A stretch of 64,000 nucleotides of DNA from Kribbella catacumbae DSM 19601 (GCF_000372465.1 NZ_AQUZ01000014.1:3443-67442); one strand, 5' to 3'. Positions 30,360 through 38,704 are shown, counted from the first letter of the stretch. Notes: generated by a model not told the origin, from the letters alone. Numbers and translations are program-made.

Positions 30360-30820
30360 GCGAAGAGCCGGGCGGTACGCGACGAGGTGCGGGTGTCTCC
30401 GCGGAGTCCGTGGTGCTGAACGCCAACACCGCGTTCTACAACGCGTTCGAGGCGGGCGACCTGGACCTGATGGCGGCGGTCTGGCTGCCGGAACCCGATC
30501 CGGTCTGCATCCATCCGGGCAACGCGGCGATCTACGGGTACGCCGAGCTGATGCGCGCCTGGGCGATGATCTTCGCCAATACGCCGTACATCCAGTTCTT
30601 CCTGACCGACGTCCAGGTAAGAGTCGATGAAGACGTGGCCTATGTCACGTGTACGGAGAATGTCCTGTCGTCCGGCGAAGGGGCGCCGGAGGAAGGTTTC
30701 GCGGGGGGTAAGGCGCTGGCGACGAACGTCTTCCGCAAGACGACTACCGGCTGGCGGTTGTGGATCCACCACGCGTCCCCGGTACTGTCGTCTGGGGGTC
30801 GACAAGAGGAGGCAGAGTGA
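30356..30820 (+). CDS. NTF2/SnoaL-like protein in the folate operon
   Basis: 154 residues of the nuclear-transport-factor-2-like superfamily: VLNANTAFYNAFEAGDLDLMAAVW, the HPG motif in VCIHPGNAAIYGYAELMRAW and the C-terminal VFRKTTTGWRLWIHHAS. Such cone-shaped folds bind small hydrophobic molecules or act as enzymes. It overlaps folP by 4 bases (ATGA) and folB by 4 bases (GTGA), so it is translated with the folate enzymes; a gene of this type is commonly found here in actinobacteria. A role in pterin handling is plausible, but none is established. Confidence 0.75.
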   Translation: MSEEPGGTRRGAGVSAESVVLNANTAFYNAFEAGDLDLMAAVWLPEPDPVCIHPGNAAIYGYAELMRAWAMIFANTPYIQFFLTDVQVRVDEDVAYVTCTENVLSSGEGAPEEGFAGGKALATNVFRKTTTGWRLWIHHASPVLSSGGRQEEAE

Positions 30821-31221
30821 GCGGTCCCGCACTGCCCCCTGAGGTCCGGCCTCCTGACGTGATCGAGATCCGTGGCATCCGTGGTTTCGGGCGGCACGGG
30901 GTGTTCGACCACGAGCGGGCCGACGGGCAGGAGTTCGTGGTGGACGTCCGGCTCGAGCTGGACACCAGACCCGCGGCTGCTTCCGACCAGCTGGCAGACA
31001 CTGTGAACTACGGCCTGGTGGCCGAGCAGGTGCACGCGGCCATCGAGAGCGACCCGGTGGACCTGATTGAGACACTGGCACAACGGATCGCGGATCTGTG
31101 CCTCGCCGACCGGCGGGTGACGGGAACCGCGGTAACCATCCACAAACCTTCGGCGCCGATCACGGTGCCGTTCGACGACGTTGTCCTGACCGTGCAGCGC
31201 AGAGCCGGAGAATCCTCGTGA
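30817..31221 (+). CDS. folB: Dihydroneopterin aldolase
   Basis: 134 residues from the GTG at 30817, which overlaps the preceding stop (GTGA). The family pattern is clear: IEIRGIRGFGRHGVFDHERADGQEFVVDVRLELD, ADTVNYGLVAEQVHAAI and the Lys-containing VTIHKPSAPI. It cleaves dihydroneopterin to 6-hydroxymethyl-dihydropterin. Tightly packed with folK (4-base overlap). Confidence 0.95.
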   Translation: MSGPALPPEVRPPDVIEIRGIRGFGRHGVFDHERADGQEFVVDVRLELDTRPAAASDQLADTVNYGLVAEQVHAAIESDPVDLIETLAQRIADLCLADRRVTGTAVTIHKPSAPITVPFDDVVLTVQRRAGESS

Positions 31222-31784
31222 CTGAGACCCCTAGTCCCCACGTGATCGACGCGGACACCCTCAGCGGTGGCCTCAAGCCGATCCGGCAGGTGATCCTGTC
31301 GCTCGGTAGCAATCTCGGCGACCGGGAAGCGAACCTGCAGGGCGGCGTCGACGCACTGCGGGACACCCCCGACGTCGTGGTCGTCGACGTTTCGCCGGTC
31401 TACGAGACCGAGCCGATCGGCGGACCGGACGAGTCCGGGCCGTACCTGAACATCGTGCTGCTCGCCGACACCACGCTGTCGGTCGACACGCTGCTGGATC
31501 GTGCGCACGCGGTCGAGCAGGCGTTCGGCCGGGAGCGCAGCGTGCCGGGTGCGCCGCGGACGCTCGACGTCGACCTGATCACCTACGGCAAGAAGACGAT
31601 CGAGTCCGAGGAGCTGACGGTGCCGCACCCGCGGGCCCACGAGCGCGCCTTCGTGCTGGCTCCCTGGCTGGACATCGAGCCCGACGCGGTCCTGCCTGGT
31701 GTGGGCCCGGTCGCGGAGTTGCTCGCCAAGGTCGGCACCGACGGCGTGAAGCGGGTCGACGAGCTCACCATCGAGCTGCAGTAG
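31218..31784 (+). CDS. folK: 6-hydroxymethyl-7,8-dihydropterin pyrophosphokinase
   Basis: 188 residues from the GTG at 31218, overlapping the folB stop. LSLGSNLGDREANLQGGVDAL opens the fold; YETEPIGGPDESGPYLNIVLLADT and the signature GAPRTLDVDLITYG (metal-binding DVDL) follow, then LTVPHPRAHERAFVLAPWLDI. It pyrophosphorylates the pterin for FolP. An N-terminal extension of about 20 residues precedes the core. Overlaps the DUF3180 gene by one base. Confidence 0.95.
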   Translation: MTETPSPHVIDADTLSGGLKPIRQVILSLGSNLGDREANLQGGVDALRDTPDVVVVDVSPVYETEPIGGPDESGPYLNIVLLADTTLSVDTLLDRAHAVEQAFGRERSVPGAPRTLDVDLITYGKKTIESEELTVPHPRAHERAFVLAPWLDIEPDAVLPGVGPVAELLAKVGTDGVKRVDELTIELQ

Positions 31785-32305
31785 TGGTGTCAGGCGGTAC
31801 CGGTCCGGGCCGGGCACCAGGGGCCGGCAAGGAGCCGCCGCGTCCCGGGTCGGTCCGGCCGACCTCTCGCCGGCTCCTGATCGCGATCGTCGTCCTCGGG
31901 GCGGCGATCGGCTGGACGCTGGTCAAGGCGGTCGAGTCGGGCGGCGGGGTCGCGCCGATGGTCTCCTGGCTCACCCTGGTCGCCTGGAGCTTTCTGGCCG
32001 CGCTGCTGTTCGCCGCCGCCCGGAACACCCACCAGCGGATCCAGGTCCGGCATGAACGGGTCGAGGCGTCCCGCGCGGTCTTCCTGTTGATGATCGGAAA
32101 AGCGAGCGCTTTCGTCGGCGCGTTGTGTGCCGGTGTTTACGCAGGGTTCGCGTTATCCTTCCTGGGTGCGGTCAGTTCCTCGGGCCCACGCAACCGCGTG
32201 ATCACAGCCGGTGCTGCGGCAGTGATCTCAGTGCTGGTCGTCACGGCCGGATTGCTCCTCGAACGGGCGTGTCGTATCCCCGATGACCCCGAAGACACCC
32301 CCTAA
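31784..32305 (+). CDS. DUF3180 membrane protein
   Basis: 173 residues, GTG start overlapping the folK stop by one base. Four hydrophobic segments (about 28-46, 53-77, 103-127, 139-158) with the family motif LVAWSFLAALLFAAARNTHQRI. DUF3180 genes follow folK throughout actinobacteria, always as the last gene of the folate operon, and have no assigned function. Confidence 0.8.
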   Translation: MVSGGTGPGRAPGAGKEPPRPGSVRPTSRRLLIAIVVLGAAIGWTLVKAVESGGGVAPMVSWLTLVAWSFLAALLFAAARNTHQRIQVRHERVEASRAVFLLMIGKASAFVGALCAGVYAGFALSFLGAVSSSGPRNRVITAGAAAVISVLVVTAGLLLERACRIPDDPEDTP

Positions 32306-32316
32306 CATGTCGGTCC

Positions 32317-32757
32317 ATGGGGTCAAGGGGTAGCCGCCGTCGTACCAGGGCCACGGTTCTCGTGGTCGCCAACGTGCTGCTCGTGGTGATCTGCCTGGCC
32401 GTGAGTATCTCGCTGTTCTCGCAGAACCAGTGGATCCTCCGCGCGGCCGCCGTCGCCGCCGTCGCGGTGGCGATCGGCGCCTCCGCCCTGACCCGCCACC
32501 AGCTCCTGATCGAGCGCCTGAAGCACAGCGACGAGCGCGCCCAGGTAGCCCAGGAGTACTCCCGCATCACCAGCGCCCGCGTCGTCGAGAACGCCGAGTT
32601 CGTCGACCTGATGCAACGCCGCCTGGACAAGATCGACCAACGCCTCGACAAGATCGACGAAGAGGTCGCCACGGTCGTAGCCGCCGGCGACAAGCACTCC
32701 CAGGCCGACGCCCCCACGGTAGTAGACCTAAAACTCCGCGGCCTCGCCGCCAGCTGA
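32317..32757 (+). CDS. Small membrane protein with coiled-coil tail
   Basis: 146 residues. A basic N-terminus, two transmembrane helices (about 12-32 and 40-58), then a charged helical tail with the repeat RRLDKIDQRLDKIDEEVATV (about 105-124) that should form a short coiled coil. I do not recognise a named family. It follows the DUF3180 gene by 11 bases and may be the last member of that transcription unit. Codon use becomes heavy in CGC/GCC towards its end. Confidence 0.6.
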   Translation: MGSRGSRRRTRATVLVVANVLLVVICLAVSISLFSQNQWILRAAAVAAVAVAIGASALTRHQLLIERLKHSDERAQVAQEYSRITSARVVENAEFVDLMQRRLDKIDQRLDKIDEEVATVVAAGDKHSQADAPTVVDLKLRGLAAS

Positions 32758-32898
32758 CCCGGTACTACGCCCCACGCGGCTCCTACGTCGCAGCTCCCAC
32801 CCACCCCCCACGCCTGCCGCTCCTGCGTCGCGGCTCGCGCCCGGGTGCGGGTCTGCTGCCGGTGGCCGGCGCCTGCGGCAGACGGACTATCTCTGCGC

Positions 32899-32930
32899 GC
32901 ATAAATAGTTCGCTACCGCAGTATTTATGC
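32899..32930. promoter_or_regulatory. Operator O1 of the toxin-antitoxin module
   Basis: GCATAAATA and TATTTATGC form perfect 9-bp arms around a 14-base GC-rich spacer. The unit is repeated with identical geometry at 32938-32969. The right arm followed by TATGCT could double as a -10 box. Confidence 0.75.
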
Positions 32931-32937
32931 TAGGGTC

Positions 32938-32969
32938 GCATAAATAATGCGGTACCGAAGTATTTATGC
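32938..32969. promoter_or_regulatory. Operator O2 of the toxin-antitoxin module
   Basis: Second copy of the 9-14-9 inverted repeat, 39 bases downstream of the first. The arms are identical to O1 and the spacer is close to the reverse complement of the O1 spacer (shared TGCGGTA-N-CGAA). It ends 12 bases before the antitoxin start; GAGAGG at 32971-32976 serves as ribosome binding site. Confidence 0.75.
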
Positions 32970-32981
32970 TGAGAGGTCGAC

Positions 32982-33665
32982 TTGTCGCTGAGCGTCGAGC
33001 GGGCAGCGCGCCTCCTGCAGGTCTCCCCGCAGGAGGTGCGGCGACTGATCGCCGCGGGTGAACTTGCCGCGGAGCGATTGGGGGAGCGGTCATGGTCGCT
33101 CGACGAGGCATCGGTGCGGCTGCGCGCGGCGCGCGGCGCAGGACGCGGGCGGCCGTGGATTCCGGCGAAGGCCTGGGCGGCTCTGTGGCGGTTGTCCGGG
33201 CTGCCAGTCGATTGGCTGAGCACAGGAGAGATGTGGCGGCTGCGAGCGCAGCTGGACGAGATCTCGGCCGACGGTCTGGTGATCGCTACGCGCCGGCGCG
33301 CGGGCGTCGAGGCAGGTCGCGTATTGCCGGAGTATCTGGAGCGGCTCGTCGAGACCGATGGTGTGGTCCGGACCGGGATGAGCGCGGCCGCGGCGGCCGG
33401 AGCGGACCTGATCGGTACTGGCCAGATCGACCTGTACTGCGGTGCCTCGTTGCGATCTGACCTCGTTGCTCGGTACGGCATCGACTTGACCAGTTCGAAT
33501 CCGAACGTGGTGCTGCGTGTCCCCGAGGGGGATCTGCCGCTGCTGGAGGGCCGCGAGGTGATGCCCGCGGCAGTCGTTGCGGCTGATCTGCTCGGCTCGA
33601 CTGAGCCGCGTGCGGTGCGGGCAGGCCGCGATCTGCTCGGCGGTCTACTCACGGCGTCTCGATGA
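32982..33665 (+). CDS. Type IV antitoxin-like DNA-binding protein (AbiEi-like)
   Basis: 227 residues from a TTG start with GAGAGG just upstream; no in-frame ATG or GTG is available. The N-terminus is an excisionase/MerR-type helix-turn-helix: LSVERAARLLQVSPQEVRRLIAAGELAAERLGERSWSL. The C-terminal part, with IDLYCGASLRSDLVARYGID, NVVLRVPEGDLPLLEG and AAVVAADLLGSTEPRAVRAG, resembles the C-terminal domain of AbiEi-type antitoxins. Its gene overlaps the toxin gene by 4 bases (ATGA), and the tandem operators in front fit autorepression. Pairing an excisionase-like HTH with this domain is less usual than the AbiEi winged helix. Confidence 0.6.
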   Translation: MSLSVERAARLLQVSPQEVRRLIAAGELAAERLGERSWSLDEASVRLRAARGAGRGRPWIPAKAWAALWRLSGLPVDWLSTGEMWRLRAQLDEISADGLVIATRRRAGVEAGRVLPEYLERLVETDGVVRTGMSAAAAAGADLIGTGQIDLYCGASLRSDLVARYGIDLTSSNPNVVLRVPEGDLPLLEGREVMPAAVVAADLLGSTEPRAVRAGRDLLGGLLTASR

Positions 33666-34417
33666 CGACCTTGCCGCAACTGGGTGAGTGTGTCTTGCCT
33701 GCGCTGACGCCAGACCTGGATTCGTTGTGGGATGCGATCTTCGATGTCGCCATCGACCTCGGTTCCAGCGGATGGGTTCTTGTGGGAGGTCAAATGGTGA
33801 TGCTCCACGGTCTGGCGGCAGGCCGGGTCGCAACCCGTGCGAGTCGTGATATTGACCTGCTCGCCGACCTGCTCACCTCGAGCGGCGCGGTCGGAAAGTG
33901 CGTTCGTGTTGTGCTGCGGCTCGGGTTCGAGCCGCTCGAGGCCAACGAGCGAGACCTGCTCCATCGCTTCGTGCGGCCTTCCGACCAAGCCATCGTCGAT
34001 ATCCTTGCCCCGGACCACACGCCACCGACGTGGAAAGCCACGACCATCCCGCCCCGCGCCACGATCAAAATCGACGGCGGGCGTCAGGCCCTGGAACGCG
34101 CCGGCACGATCTCAGTCACGAGGGCGGGCCGTACGGTCGAGGTACCAGCGCCGTCCCCGCTCGGCGCGTTGGTGTTGAAGGGCGCGGCATACCGAGCGGA
34201 CAGCCGAGACCGCGAACGGCACGCCTATGACGCGGCGTTCCTCGCCTCACTCATCACGGACCCGATCGCAACGCGCGCAACCCTCAAAGGCAGCGACCGG
34301 AAGCGTCTACGCGCTCTCGACGAGGTCCTGGCAGACCCCCATCACGAGGCCTGGTTGCTTTTGGGTGAATCTCGCGAGGACGCGTTTGCCCGCTGGCGGG
34401 GCCTCACTCTTAACTGA
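33662..34417 (+). CDS. AbiEii/MenT-like nucleotidyltransferase toxin
   Basis: 251 residues. The nucleotidyltransferase motif appears as VLVGGQMVMLHGLAAGR followed by RASRDIDLLAD (Asp-x-Asp about residue 62), and the second conserved block is LVLKGAAYRADSRDRERHAYDAAFLASL, as in AbiEii and MenT. Such enzymes add nucleotides to tRNA or another target and stop growth until countered by the antitoxin. The ATG lies in the antitoxin stop (ATGA), so the pair is translationally coupled. The module interrupts the folate-to-cofactor core block and is probably acquired. Confidence 0.7.
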   Translation: MTTLPQLGECVLPALTPDLDSLWDAIFDVAIDLGSSGWVLVGGQMVMLHGLAAGRVATRASRDIDLLADLLTSSGAVGKCVRVVLRLGFEPLEANERDLLHRFVRPSDQAIVDILAPDHTPPTWKATTIPPRATIKIDGGRQALERAGTISVTRAGRTVEVPAPSPLGALVLKGAAYRADSRDRERHAYDAAFLASLITDPIATRATLKGSDRKRLRALDEVLADPHHEAWLLLGESREDAFARWRGLTLN

Positions 34418-34652
34418 CGACCCTGCAGCTGATCTGACGCCACCGACGTATGGAGTCGACGCCTAGGAGTGGCCGACTTGCTGCTGCACGAACAGTGGGT
34501 CGCTCGGCGATGAGCGGGCGAGCGGGGGCAAGCATCACAGACGCCGGCTGCTGCTCACGAGGGGTGCGTTTGACGACTTCGCCGGCCACCGCAGGTTGTT
34601 GAGGCGCGACGGAGGAGTGCCGGTTCGGGGTGCGTGGGGCGTCGTACCGGGG

Positions 34653-35858
34653 CTATTTGTCGATGTCGCCTACGACGAAGAACATGCTGCCGAGGATGGC
34701 GATCATGTCGGCGACGATGGTGTTGGGGAGCATTTCGGGGAGGACTGAGATGTTGTTGAAGCTGGCTGAGCGGAGTTTGAGGCGCCAGGGGGTTTTGTCG
34801 CCTCGGGAGACGAGGTAGTAGCCGTTGATGCCGAGGGGGTTCTCGGTCCAGCAGTAGGTCTGGCCTTCGGGGACCTTGAGGATCTTGGGGAGACGGACGT
34901 TGACCGGGCCGGCCGGGAGGGTGCGCAGGCGGTCCAGGCAGGCGTCGACGAGGTCGAGGGAGACCTTCACCTGTTCGAGCAGGACGGAGAAGCGGGAGAA
35001 GCAGTCGCCGTCGGTGCGGGTGACGACACGGAGTACGCCGTCGCGGGCGAGTTCCTCGTAGGCCAGGTAGGGCTCGTCGCGGCGCAGGTCGGCGTCGACG
35101 CCGGAGGCTCGGGCGATCGGGCCGGAGACGCCGTACGCCGCGATCAGTTCGGGGGACAGCCGGCCGACGCCGACGGTCCTGGCCCGGAAGATCTCGTTGC
35201 CGAGGACAAGGTTCTCGATGTCGGGCAGCCGCCGCCGTACTGCGGTCGAGGCGGCGCCGGCGCGGTCCAGCCAGCCGTACGGGAGGTCTTCCTTCAGCCC
35301 GCCGACCCGGTTGAACATGTAGTGCATCCGGCCGCCGGACAGTTCCTCCATCACCGCCTGGATCGTCTCGCGCTCGCGGAACGCGTAGAAGACCGGCGTG
35401 ATCGCGCCGAGCTCCAGCGGGTAGGAGCCGAGGAACATCAGGTGGTTGAGGATCCGGTTCAGCTCGGTCAGCAGGGTCCGCAGCCAGACCGCCCGGACCG
35501 GGACCTCCAGCCCCATCATCCGTTCGACGGCGAGTACCACGCCGAGCTCGTTGGAGAACGCGGACAGCCAGTCGTGCCGGTTCGCCAGCACGATGATCTG
35601 CCGGTAGTCGCGGACCTCGAAGAGCTTCTCCGCACCCCGGTGCATGTAGCCGATGATCGGCTCGCAGCCGACGATCCGCTCGCCGTCCAGGGTCAGCCGC
35701 AGCCGCAGTACGCCGTGCGTCGCGGGGTGCTGCGGGCCGATGTTGAGCACCATGTCGGTGGTCGGCAGCTCGGAACCCGTACCGGTCCCGCCGCGCTCGA
35801 ACACCGGATCGAGCCCAGCAGCCCCCGCCCCGATACCCACCACTCGTTCCACACTCAT
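34653..35858 (-). CDS. nuoD: Orphan NADH-quinone oxidoreductase subunit D
   Basis: 401 residues from the ATG at 35858. It matches the 49-kDa complex I subunit: [70 protein letters not shown] and the C-terminal [14 protein letters not shown]. The quinone-site His in QHPATHG and the Tyr in GYMHRG are retained. No other nuo gene is nearby, so it is either a spare subunit for a distant nuo operon or part of a reduced complex. A 164-bp palindrome starts 8 bases upstream of its start codon. Confidence 0.9.
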   Translation of the reverse strand: MSVERVVGIGAGAAGLDPVFERGGTGTGSELPTTDMVLNIGPQHPATHGVLRLRLTLDGERIVGCEPIIGYMHRGAEKLFEVRDYRQIIVLANRHDWLSAFSNELGVVLAVERMMGLEVPVRAVWLRTLLTELNRILNHLMFLGSYPLELGAITPVFYAFRERETIQAVMEELSGGRMHYMFNRVGGLKEDLPYGWLDRAGAASTAVRRRLPDIENLVLGNEIFRARTVGVGRLSPELIAAYGVSGPIARASGVDADLRRDEPYLAYEELARDGVLRVVTRTDGDCFSRFSVLLEQVKVSLDLVDACLDRLRTLPAGPVNVRLPKILKVPEGQTYCWTENPLGINGYYLVSRGDKTPWRLKLRSASFNNISVLPEMLPNTIVADMIAILGSMFFVVGDIDK

Positions 35859-35865
35859 AACCCTT

Positions 35866-36029
35866 AGTGTGCCGTGAGCGACGTAGCTTGGCGCTGTCGG
35901 CGCCCAGGCACGCACCTCGGCACCTTTGAGAATCGTCCACGATGCTCCGCATCGAGGACGCTCCTCAAACGCACCGATGCACGCACCTGGACGCCGACAT
36001 CGCTCAAGCTACGTCGCTCACGGCACACT
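35866..36029. repeat. 164-bp near-perfect palindrome between nuoD and the PH-domain genes
   Basis: The 25-base ends (35866-35890, begins AGTGTGCCGTGAGCG; 36005-36029) are perfect reverse complements. The interior is palindromic with scattered mismatches right to the centre near 35947 (GATGC-TCC-GCATC), including GCACGCACCT-type and TTTGAG/CTCAAA segments. It occupies nearly the whole gap between divergent genes, so both promoters lie in or beside it. Its right half resembles 44598-44640. Confidence 0.8.
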
Positions 36030-36048
36030 GTCGTGACAGGCTGGTCCT

Positions 36049-36537
36049 GTGGACGACCTCTTTGCACCTTCCGATGTCAGTTGGACGCCGGTTTCGCCGA
36101 AGCTCGCGGCGGTGCGGCGGGTGAGTACGGCGATTGCTCTCGGTGTGCTGGCGATCGTCGGGCTCGTGTCGTTCGGGATGCTGCTGGACTGGCTGTACGG
36201 CGTACTGGCGCTGGTGCTCATCGCGCTCGGCTACCTGTGGGCGTGGGTGCTGATCGGCCGCAACCAGCGGTCCTGGAAGTACGCCGAACGCGAGGACGAG
36301 CTGCTGGTCAGCCACGGCATCATGTTCCGCCAGCTGGTCGTGGTCCCGTACGGCCGGATGCAGTTCGTCGACGTCGCGGCCGGCCCGCTGGAGCGTGCGT
36401 TCGGGATCGCCACGGTTGAGCTGCACACGGCCACTCCGGCGACGGACGCCAAGATCCCCGGGCTGCATCCGGACGAGGCGAGCCGGTTGCGCGACCGCTT
36501 GTCGGCTCTCGGCCAGGCGCAGGCGTGGGGCCTGTGA
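36049..36537 (+). CDS. bPH2/DUF304 membrane protein (YdbS-like)
   Basis: 162 residues, GTG start. Two transmembrane helices (about 26-45 and 51-72) precede a bacterial PH domain: REDELLVSHGIMFRQLVVVPYGRMQFVDVAAGPLERAFGIATVELHTAT. This is the short partner of the YdbS/YdbT pair; its gene overlaps the longer partner by 4 bases (GTGA). In Bacillus such pairs help withstand antimicrobial peptides and stress at the membrane. That role is inferred here. Confidence 0.85.
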   Translation: MDDLFAPSDVSWTPVSPKLAAVRRVSTAIALGVLAIVGLVSFGMLLDWLYGVLALVLIALGYLWAWVLIGRNQRSWKYAEREDELLVSHGIMFRQLVVVPYGRMQFVDVAAGPLERAFGIATVELHTATPATDAKIPGLHPDEASRLRDRLSALGQAQAWGL

Positions 36538-37952
36538 CCGAGCCGTCCGCGCCGCCCGAGGCGCCCCCGATCACCGAGCCCGTCATGGGCGCGCGGCTGC
36601 ATCCACTCACCCCGTTCGTGAAGGGCTGGGGGTACTTCGTCGTCGCCGCGTTCGCGATGGCCAACAACGAGGGTCTGCGCAGCAACCTGAAGATCGCCGG
36701 TCTCGGCCTGGCCGGAGTCCTGGTCGGCGGCATCCTGCTCGGCGCGCTGTCGTGGTGGTTCACCAAGTGGCAGCTCACCGTCGACGCGGTCCGGGTCGAC
36801 AGCGGCTTTCTGTTCCGCCGGACCCGGATCATCCGGTTCGACCGGATCCAAACGATCGACGTGGCGCAGCCGTTCGTGGCGCGGCTGTTCGGGATGGCCG
36901 AGCTGCGGATGGACGTCGCCGGCGGCGGCAAGAGCGACGGCCGGCTGAGCTACTTCACGTACGACGAAGCGCAGAGGCTACGGGCCACCCTGCTGCTCAG
37001 GGCCAAGGGCAAGCACGCCGTCCAGCACCAGGCACCGGACGTGGAGCCCGAGCCGCTGCTGGTGGTCCCGACCAGCCGGTTGCTCGGTGCAACGTTGCTG
37101 TCGTCGACAGTGCTCGCGAGCGCCGGTGGCCTGGTCGCGTTGATCGTGTCGACCACTGTGCTGGAGGCCCACACCGGTCTGTTCGCCGGCTTGCCGCTGC
37201 TGCTCGGTGTCGTGCAGCCCATCTGGAAGCAGGTGGTCGGCAACCACGGGTTCACCTTGTCGGAGACGCACGAAGGGCTGCGGACCAAGCGCGGGCTGTT
37301 CGACGTACAGCGGCAGACCGTGCCGCCGGGACGTGTGCAGGGCCTGCTGATCACCGAGCCGTTGATCTGGCGGCTGCTCGGCTGGTCCCGGGTCGACCTG
37401 GACATCGCCGGAGTCGCGGGCTCCAAGGCTGATGGCGAGGATGAGAACGAGGGCGCCCAACTGCTCCCGGTCGGCGAGCGCCAGGAGGTGGCGGGAGTGC
37501 TCGCGAGAGTGCTGCCCGGCTTCGACCTGTCGGCTATCGAGATGCACCAGGCGCCGGAGCGAGTGAAATGGTTGCGGCCGGTCGGCTGGCGCTACCTGGC
37601 CTATGGCGTCGACGACAACGTGCTGGTGACCACCCGAGGCTGGGTGAGCCGCCGTACGTCGATCGTGCTCCACCACAAGACCCAGTCGGTCCGCCTGCAG
37701 CAGGGACCGCTCCAGCGCCGACTAGGCCTGGCCAACGTCCACGTAGACACCCCAGAGGGTCCGACCGACGCCATCGCCCTCCACCGCGACCAGGCAGAGG
37801 CCGCAGCGCTGGTAGAGGCTCAAGCCAACAGGGCCCGCGAGGCACGCCGTACTGCGGAGTCGGTGCCGGCCCAGACCCACCCGAACGAGCCGAGCCCGGA
37901 CGGGTTCAACAGCTCGGCAGCCTCTCCGGCAGACGACAACTCGGCCAGGTAG
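36534..37952 (+). CDS. bPH2/DUF304 multi-domain membrane protein (YdbT-like)
   Basis: 472 residues from the GTG at 36534. There are three PH-like modules: DSGFLFRRTRIIRFDRIQTIDVAQPFVARLFGMAELRMDVAG (about 98-140), LRTKRGLFDVQRQTVPPGRVQGLLI (about 250) and VTTRGWVSRRTSIVLHHKTQSVRLQQGPLQRRLGLANVHVDT (about 370), with pairs of membrane helices between. A low-complexity Ala/Pro/Ser tail follows. The last 133 bases overlap the convergent MidA-type gene, so the tail may have grown by loss of an earlier stop. Confidence 0.85.
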   Translation: MTEPSAPPEAPPITEPVMGARLHPLTPFVKGWGYFVVAAFAMANNEGLRSNLKIAGLGLAGVLVGGILLGALSWWFTKWQLTVDAVRVDSGFLFRRTRIIRFDRIQTIDVAQPFVARLFGMAELRMDVAGGGKSDGRLSYFTYDEAQRLRATLLLRAKGKHAVQHQAPDVEPEPLLVVPTSRLLGATLLSSTVLASAGGLVALIVSTTVLEAHTGLFAGLPLLLGVVQPIWKQVVGNHGFTLSETHEGLRTKRGLFDVQRQTVPPGRVQGLLITEPLIWRLLGWSRVDLDIAGVAGSKADGEDENEGAQLLPVGERQEVAGVLARVLPGFDLSAIEMHQAPERVKWLRPVGWRYLAYGVDDNVLVTTRGWVSRRTSIVLHHKTQSVRLQQGPLQRRLGLANVHVDTPEGPTDAIALHRDQAEAAALVEAQANRAREARRTAESVPAQTHPNEPSPDGFNSSAASPADDNSAR

Positions 37953-38704
37953 CGCAGCGGCTCAGCACGGGCGAGCTCCTGGCTAGGACGCTCGGCGGAC
38001 AGGCCGAGTGCCCGCAGAGCCTCTCGCTGCGTCGTGAGCTGGCCGGAGACGGCAGTGGCGAGTGAATCCAGCGCAACGTGCGCGGTGATGTCGCAGGAGC
38101 CGTCCAGCGCCACCTCGCACTCCCTGCCGCCCCTGAAGCCCGTCAGAGTCCCGTACGGCGGCCGCCCGGCGCGCAGGTGCCCGTAGTCGATCGCGACCGC
38201 CACACCGTCCGTCAGCCGCTCGACGACCCCTGCCCACGCAGACTCGCGGGCCAGCCCGATCTCAGCCCGGTCGCCCGGCTCCGCCAACGGCCACCATTCC
38301 TCGAGCCAGGCAAGATCCTTGCCCTCGACAACATCCCCGAGCGTCTGGTCGGCCAGCAAGTACCGAACCGAGCCGGCCGGGTCCAGCTCGACCACCTCGC
38401 AGGGCACGTTGTCCAGCCACTCGTTGGCGATCACCAGTCCCGCAAGCTCAGCCGGCAATGAGTCGTCCAGCTCAACGTCGACGACGTCGAGCCCGAGCGG
38501 CCGTAGTACGCGGCCCAGTTCCCCTTCGCCAGCGGCGATGTCGGTCACTCGGGACACATCCATCGCCTGCGCCAGGCGCGCGACCGCACCGGCGAAGAGC
38601 GGCGAGGCGTGGACCGAAGTACGGAAGTGCGCGGCGGGACGTTCGTGGCGGTAGAAGCCGTCCGGGCCGTAGAGCGCGGTGTCCCAGGCCTGCCGGAACC
38701 TCAT
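37820..38704 (-). CDS. MidA/NDUFAF7-like SAM-dependent methyltransferase
   Basis: 294 residues. MRFRQAWDTALYGPDGFYRHERPAAHFRTSVHASPLFAGAVARL, VTDIAAGEGEL (SAM site), VIANEWLDNVPCEVVEL and VAVAIDYGH match the DUF185/MidA family, whose mitochondrial member methylates an arginine of the complex I 49-kDa subunit, the homologue of NuoD. It is shorter than usual (about 350-380). The conserved end LLNPSGLGSFGW is followed by a tail that overlaps the convergent PH gene by 133 bases. It overlaps the 2H phosphoesterase gene by 4 bases. Confidence 0.8.
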   Translation of the reverse strand: MRFRQAWDTALYGPDGFYRHERPAAHFRTSVHASPLFAGAVARLAQAMDVSRVTDIAAGEGELGRVLRPLGLDVVDVELDDSLPAELAGLVIANEWLDNVPCEVVELDPAGSVRYLLADQTLGDVVEGKDLAWLEEWWPLAEPGDRAEIGLARESAWAGVVERLTDGVAVAIDYGHLRAGRPPYGTLTGFRGGRECEVALDGSCDITAHVALDSLATAVSGQLTTQREALRALGLSAERPSQELARAEPLRYLAELSSAGEAAELLNPSGLGSFGWVWAGTDSAVRRASRALLA

